Shown: positions 60,214 through 64,000 of the stretch, in pieces | How the letters are laid out: each line of letters begins with the position of its first letter | Numbering within the stretch: position 1 is the first letter of the stretch | NCBI GenBank assembly: GCA_045128275.1 | Contig: JBGVRH010000017.1 | Span: 1-64,000 of the forward strand | Origin: CAMEON01 sp045128275 | GTDB taxonomy: Bacteria; Bacillota; Clostridia; Oscillospirales; CAG-272 | Direction: 5' to 3' | Length of the DNA: 64,000 nt | Notes under the pieces: generated by a model | The model's input: the letters and a program-made list of their open reading frames with translations, nothing else | Databases searched by the model: none | What the model was told of the DNA's origin: nothing | Position numbers and translations under genes: made by a program

Positions 60214-61020
60214 TTACAGGCAGAAATGCATGAACCGCATGACCTCAAAATAGTCATCCGACTCGAATCTCACGGTCTTGGCATCCACCGCCACCGCCCC
60301 GGGGTAGAAGGAGTAGCTGTGGGCCTTGTTCCAGTCGTTGTACTCCACCGTGATGACGAAGTGATCGGGGAGGGGCAGGATGCAGTCCGACAGATCCTCG
60401 CGGGAGAGGGCGGCCTTCATGCCCTTGAAGATCTCCTCACGCACCACCTCGGGGTGGCGGGAGATCACCGCCGAGCCGTGACCCGTCTTGGCCACCACGG
60501 TGGTGATGCCGGGGATGAGCTTCTTGGCGAAGTCGCAAAGGGCCTCGTCCCCCGCCAAAAAGACGATGGGAATGCCTCTGTAGGCGGCCATGTAGGCGTT
60601 GATGAGGAACTCGGGGCAGGGCAGGCCGTTGAGAGTGACCCGCTGGACGCTGGTGGTCATGGTGTGGGACAGGGGGTTGCCGTCGTTGACCGCCTCGCAG
60701 TGGTAGCCCGTGAAGGCCACGGCATCGAAGTCCTCCCGATCCAGGCCTCCCATCATGCAGTAGCAGTCCTTGCTCCAGCCGCGGATGAGGGTGGCGGTCT
60801 TGGGCAGACCCATGGGGTTGATGTTGCGGGCGGAATCGTGGGCATCCTTGACGGTGGATATATACCCCGCCTGCTCGGCACCTCTGGCGGCGGCATCCAC
60901 CTCGGCGGTCATGCGCTCGCTGAAATAGCCGTAGTTGCGGCCGCCGTTGGCCTCGGTCTCCTCCCATGCGGTGATGCCGCAGGTGCCTTCGATATCGGCG
61001 CTGATGAATAGCTTTTTCAT
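60214..61020 (-). CDS. M55 family D-aminopeptidase (DppA-like)
   Basis: 268 residues from ATG 61020 with AAAGG upstream. ISADIEGTCGI carries the first zinc ligands (Asp, Glu), VKDAHDSARNI the His and the downstream FTGYHCE another His; GHGSAVISRHP is also typical. DppA-type enzymes form decamers and release D-amino acids such as D-Ala from peptides, often in wall recycling or sporulation. No dpp transporter genes adjacent. Ends at a terminator. Confidence 0.93.
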   Translation of the reverse strand: MKKLFISADIEGTCGITAWEETEANGGRNYGYFSERMTAEVDAAARGAEQAGYISTVKDAHDSARNINPMGLPKTATLIRGWSKDCYCMMGGLDREDFDAVAFTGYHCEAVNDGNPLSHTMTTSVQRVTLNGLPCPEFLINAYMAAYRGIPIVFLAGDEALCDFAKKLIPGITTVVAKTGHGSAVISRHPEVVREEIFKGMKAALSREDLSDCILPLPDHFVITVEYNDWNKAHSYSFYPGAVAVDAKTVRFESDDYFEVMRFMHFCL

Positions 61021-61046
61021 GGTAGGAATTCCTTTCATGGGGAAAA

Positions 61047-61269
61047 TTCAAATTTGGGTTTATCTGTGGGATACACATCCCTTTTACGCATCAAATACAC
61101 CAATGGGGAAGGGGCCCCATGGGGGTTTCCTCTATGCTACCCACTATCAATTCTCTTGGCATATCTATGCTTTTTTTGAAGGTTTTTGGAGTTCTTAGAA
61201 CCTTTTTGCAAAAAGGTTCTAAGCCGCCGGAGGCCGTTCCCCCACTCCCCGACAAACCCCAATTTGAAA
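61047..61269 (-). repeat. Family A intergenic repeat, copy 4 (inverted)
   Basis: The opposite orientation of copies 1-3. Left TTCAAATTTGGGTTTATC, inverted core GGGGCCCCATGGGG, hairpin TTAGAACC..GGTTCTAA in which both arms changed together from CAAGAACC/GGTTCTTG, and right end CGACAAACCCCAATTTGAA. The right border is the GGGTTT type, unlike the GCAGTTTAT type of other copies. Confidence 0.85.
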
Positions 61270-61280
61270 TTTTTCCCAAC

Positions 61281-61319
61281 AAAAAGATCCCCTGCCCAAT
61301 ACGGACAGGGGATCTTTTT
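61281..61319 (-). terminator. Terminator after the 61330 gene
   Basis: AAAAAGATCCCCTG pairs perfectly with CAGGGGATCTTTTT; usable in both directions. Confidence 0.85.
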
Positions 61320-61329
61320 GCACTTTCGA

Positions 61330-62001
61330 TCAATAGAACCACTCGATATTCTTCTGCACGTACCCCAGCATACGGCGGCGGAGGTACTTGGCGTTGCCGA
61401 TGAGGAAGTCGCGGAGCCACTCGGTATCGTCGCGGCCCGACGCGCTGTTGAAGGCGTGGTAGAGAGCCTTGGCCATGGCCTCCTCGCCGTTCTCCTCCAG
61501 GGCGTCCAGAAGGGCATCGACGGTGGCGGGGGTGGCGCAGAGGAAGAGAGCCCAGCCCTCGGGGCGATCCAGCTCCACCAGATCGTAGAGCATCTTGTAG
61601 GCGGTCAGAGGGCGGTAGACGTCGCCTACACCGAAGCGGCCGGTGCCGTTGTCGGCCAGGATGTTGTCTGCCCAGAGCTTTTCCTGGGAGGTGGACAGAG
61701 TGGTGAGGAAATAGCTCATGCGGCTGTTGACACGGTCAAAGTTCAGCTCCTCGGCGGGGATATTGCGCTGGGTCTTGGTGTCGTACAGGAAGAAGTTGGG
61801 ATCGTTGTCACGGCCCAGGTACAGGGTAAAGAGCAGACCCAGACCCATGAGGATGCACAGGATGGAGATGATGACGAAGCAGACCTTAAAGAAGGCGGCA
61901 GCCCCGGGAACCACGAACAAAAGCAGCGAAATGCCGCCCAGAATCAGCACGCCGGCCACGACCAGCAGCACGATCGCCATATTCTTGGAATTGATCTTCA
62001 T
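61330..62001 (-). CDS. Two-helix membrane protein of unknown function
   Basis: 223 residues from ATG 62001. Two N-terminal membrane helices (about 9-32 and 38-62), then a soluble domain of about 160 residues (FFLYDTKTQRNIPAEELNFDRVNSRMSYFL ... YVQKNIEWFY) that is helical. No family recognised. AGAGGGG acts as ribosome binding site. Own promoter and terminator, so a single-gene transcript divergent from spoIVA. Confidence 0.7.
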   Translation of the reverse strand: MKINSKNMAIVLLVVAGVLILGGISLLLFVVPGAAAFFKVCFVIISILCILMGLGLLFTLYLGRDNDPNFFLYDTKTQRNIPAEELNFDRVNSRMSYFLTTLSTSQEKLWADNILADNGTGRFGVGDVYRPLTAYKMLYDLVELDRPEGWALFLCATPATVDALLDALEENGEEAMAKALYHAFNSASGRDDTEWLRDFLIGNAKYLRRRMLGYVQKNIEWFY

Positions 62002-62055
62002 ATGTATATAACCCCTCTCTGCCGCTTGACGCGGCGGCAAAACATTCATAGTTTG

Positions 62056-62084
62056 ATTATACCATAAATCTTTTGAAATTGCAA
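62056..62084 (-). promoter_or_regulatory. Promoter of the 61330 gene
   Basis: Minus-strand TTGCAA, 17-bp spacer, TATAAT. Confidence 0.8.
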
Positions 62085-62127
62085 GGGCTTTGGGGAATTT
62101 TCTTGGAGTTTCGGACAAAAACAGGGT

Positions 62128-62155
62128 TCTGTTTTTTCCGGTATCGCCATATACT
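62128..62155 (+). promoter_or_regulatory. Possible sigma-E promoter of spoIVA
   Basis: CATATACT at 62148 resembles the mother-cell sigma-E -10 element; the -35 region is weak. In Bacillus spoIVA is a sigma-E gene. No vegetative promoter is visible on this strand. Confidence 0.35.
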
Positions 62156-62194
62156 GAACCGACACAATCCAATCACGGTTCACGGAGGTATACA

Positions 62195-63673
62195 ATGGCC
62201 GACCATTCCATCTACAAAGACATAGCCGAGCGCACGGGCGGGGATATTTACATCGGGGTGGTGGGCCCCGTCCGCTCGGGGAAATCCACCTTCATCAAGC
62301 GGTTCATGGAGTCCCTGGTTCTCCCCAACATGGGGGACGGCTACTCCCGCGAGCGGGCCAGGGACGAGATGCCCCAGTCCGCGGCGGGCAAGACCGTCAT
62401 GACCACCGAGCCCAAGTTCATCCCCGACGAGGCGGTGACCGTCACCCTGGACGGCGCGGCCACCATGCGGGTCAAGATGATCGACTGCGTGGGTTACGTA
62501 GTCCCCGAGGCTCTGGGCACCATCGAGAACGGCCAGCCCCGCATGGTGCGGACTCCCTGGAGCGAGGAGCCCATGCCCTTCGTGGAGGCCGCCGAGATGG
62601 GCACTCACAAGGTCATCACCGAGCACGCCACCATCGGTATGCTGGTCACCACCGACGGCACCATCGGGGATATCTCCCGCGAGTCCTACGTGGAGGCCGA
62701 GGAGCGGGTGGTCAGAGAGCTGAAGGAGCTGGGCAAGCCCTTCGCCATGATCCTCAATTCCGCCCGACCGAGCGCTGACAGTACCGTGGCCCTGGCCTAC
62801 GAGCTGGAGGCCAAGTACGGTGTCCCCGTGGCTCTGGTATCCTGCATGGATCTGGATGCCGAGGATATCCGCCATATCCTGGAGCTGGTGCTCCACGAGT
62901 TCCCTGTGTCCGAGGTGCGGGTGAAGCTCCCCGCCTGGATCACCGCCCTGGAGCCCGCCCATCCCATCCACGCCGCCCTTATGGCCCAGCTCCGCCGTGC
63001 CGCCGACCGCGTGGAGCGCATCGGGGATATCCGCGAGGCCTTCTCCGACTTTGCCGAATGTGAGTACGTGGAGGCCGCCGAGGTGGAGGACGTGGATCTG
63101 GGTCGAGGGCAGGCCCGCATCGCTTTGAAGATGGCGGAGGGACTGTACTATCGGGTGCTGTCCGAGCTGTCGGGCTTCGCCATCGACGGGGAGGAGTCTC
63201 TCATCGGTCTTCTGCGGGAGCTGGCGGAGGTCAAGGCCTCCTACGACAAGGTGGCCGAGGCTCTGCGGGACTGCGAGGAGGGAGGCTACGGCATCGTCAT
63301 GCCCGAGGTGGCGGATATGCACCTCGACGAGCCCGAGATCGTGCGGCAGTCGGGAGGCTACGGGGTACGGCTCAAGGCCTCTGCCCCCTCCATCCACATG
63401 ATCCGCGCCAACATCGAGGCCGAGGTCAACCCCATCGTGGGGAGTGAGCAGCAGTCCGAGGATCTGGTGCGGTACATGCTGCGGGAGTTCGACGAGGATC
63501 CCGCCCGCATCTGGGAGTCCAATATGTTCGGGAAAAGCCTCTACGAGCTGGTGGGGGAGAGCATCCACACCAAGCTGGAGCATATGCCCGAGGCATCCCG
63601 GATGAAGCTGTCCGAGACCCTGGAGAGGATCATCAACGAGGGGAGCGGGGGGTTGATCTGTATCTTGTTGTGA
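62195..63673 (+). CDS. spoIVA: Stage IV sporulation protein A
   Basis: 492 residues, exactly the usual length. Walker A GPVRSGKST at 24-32 and the family stretches TVMTTEPKFIPDEAV, MIDCVGYVVPEALG and the C-terminal end LICILL. It is the ATPase that polymerises on the forespore surface and founds the spore coat basement layer. ATG 62195 follows GGAGGT. No other spore coat genes adjacent. Confidence 0.97.
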   Translation: MADHSIYKDIAERTGGDIYIGVVGPVRSGKSTFIKRFMESLVLPNMGDGYSRERARDEMPQSAAGKTVMTTEPKFIPDEAVTVTLDGAATMRVKMIDCVGYVVPEALGTIENGQPRMVRTPWSEEPMPFVEAAEMGTHKVITEHATIGMLVTTDGTIGDISRESYVEAEERVVRELKELGKPFAMILNSARPSADSTVALAYELEAKYGVPVALVSCMDLDAEDIRHILELVLHEFPVSEVRVKLPAWITALEPAHPIHAALMAQLRRAADRVERIGDIREAFSDFAECEYVEAAEVEDVDLGRGQARIALKMAEGLYYRVLSELSGFAIDGEESLIGLLRELAEVKASYDKVAEALRDCEEGGYGIVMPEVADMHLDEPEIVRQSGGYGVRLKASAPSIHMIRANIEAEVNPIVGSEQQSEDLVRYMLREFDEDPARIWESNMFGKSLYELVGESIHTKLEHMPEASRMKLSETLERIINEGSGGLICILL

Positions 63674-63675
63674 GA

Positions 63676-63809
63676 GAATAGAGAAGAGTGAAGAGAGAAA
63701 AGAGAAGAGAAATGGTTGGAAACCTTCGGTTTCCCGCATTTAAATTAAATGAACAAATCCGAAGGATTTGCACCTTCACTTTTCGCTTTTCACTCTTCAC
63801 TCTTCACTA
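63676..63809. repeat. Family B heptad-arm repeat, copy 5 (divergent)
   Basis: AGAGTGAAGAGAGAAAAG arm facing CACTCTTCACTCTTCAC, with hairpins GGAAACCTTCGGTTTCC and AAATCCGAAGGATTT. It lacks the TTTGGGTTTATCG borders and sits between spoIVA and a terminator. Confidence 0.8.
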
Positions 63810-63850
63810 AAAAACGAAGCGGAGTCTCAAAAAGACCCCGCTTCGTTTTT
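63809..63850. terminator. Bidirectional terminator after spoIVA
   Basis: AAAACGAAGCGG.GTCT pairs with AGAC.CCGCTTCGTTTT, shared with the converging gene. Confidence 0.88.
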
Positions 63851-64000
63851 TACTCAATGGTATTCTTCCCTTCCAGAATATTGGAGGTGATCTGATCCAC
63901 GCCCCAGGAGGCCAGCTCCTCGCCCCGCTCGGCGGTGTCCACCGTCCAGCAGTTGATGGTAAGGCCTGCGGCGTGCATGGCCTTGACCCGCTCCTCGGTG
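63850..64000 (-). CDS. Glycerophosphodiester phosphodiesterase-like protein, C-terminal end (partial)
   Basis: The last 49 residues of a protein entering from the right edge. INCWTVDTAERGEELASWGVDQITSN is the typical C-terminal strand-helix-strand of GDPD TIM barrels (compare the common NVWTVD and GVDGIITD), which release glycerol-3-phosphate from glycerophosphodiesters. The TAA stop lies within the T-run of the shared terminator. The catalytic residues are outside the window. Confidence 0.75.
   Translation of the reverse strand, partial: TEERVKAMHAAGLTINCWTVDTAERGEELASWGVDQITSNILEGKNTIE

Overview
The window reads as a GC-rich (roughly 60 %) chromosome segment from an endospore-forming, Gram-positive member of the Clostridia, most like a gut Oscillospiraceae/Ruminococcaceae-type bacterium. 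Support comes from spoIIR and spoIVA, a T-box leader, the large Bacillus/Clostridia-type SRP RNA directly upstream of dnaX-ybaB-recR, many TTGACA-17-TATAAT promoters, strong AGGAGG-type ribosome binding sites, lipoproteins and membrane-anchored secreted glycosidases with Thr/Pro/Glu-rich linkers. The genus assignment is inference. No tRNA or rRNA genes, CRISPR array, transposase, prophage or plasmid functions were seen.

Layout. 1-110: the last codons of rplL. 0.5-6 kb: a GH3 hexosaminidase-like gene diverging from two secreted, C-terminally membrane-anchored proteins, the second a GH99-like glycosidase with a CBM9-like module. 6-11.3 kb (minus): three small membrane proteins, then an operon of a DUF5685-like protein, a Cys/Asp-tailed protein, a J-domain protein with a Cys-rich tail and a membrane protein. 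11.5-14 kb: phosphodiester glycosidase, small membrane protein and a GT2-GtrA fusion. 14.3-17.7 kb (minus): SRP RNA, dnaX, ybaB, recR. 18-20 kb (minus): two sugar isomerase/epimerase-like TIM barrels. 20.3-29.3 kb (plus): uvrB, zinc-ribbon, broken small membrane gene, PHP phosphoesterase, HEAT-repeat protein, uvrA. 29.5-33.8 kb: membrane cyclophilin, AI-2E/YtvI-type permease, and a tyrosine-type T-box in front of a sodium:solute symporter. 34-40 kb: two paralogous lipoprotein GH99-like enzymes and one cytoplasmic relative. 40.4-43.3 kb: DJ-1, 5-formyl-THF cyclo-ligase, CPBP protease, DUF2500-like protein. 43.3-47.9 kb (minus): spoIIR, nrnA, rbfA, tpiA, pgk. 48-60 kb: DUF4185-like protein, two ECF sigma/anti-sigma pairs, MATE pump, HAD phosphatase, dusB plus winged-helix regulator, HTH-membrane fusion protein. 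60-64 kb: M55 peptidase, unknown membrane protein, spoIVA and the C-terminal end of a GDPD-type phosphodiesterase.

Two themes stand out. First, the intergenic regions are packed with structured repeats: a ~210-bp element in four copies; elements whose outer arms are tandem 7-bp units, with at least four different heptads, folding back on complementary arms around inner hairpins; hairpin arrays; and several other long inverted repeats. Many share the same border motif (TTTGGGTTTATCG or GCAGTTTATCG and complements). Second, glycan turnover is prominent: GH3, four GH99-like proteins, phosphodiester glycosidase, GT2-GtrA, DUF4185-like protein and sugar isomerases.

The best candidates for something not well described are the heptad-arm repeat superfamily, the DUF5685/Cys-Asp/J-domain operon, the GH99-like paralogue set with duplicated promoter and hairpin leader, the spoIIR ribosome binding site buried in an upstream terminator, and the ECF anti-sigma-like protein with three repeated extracytoplasmic domains plus a leftover repeat tail.
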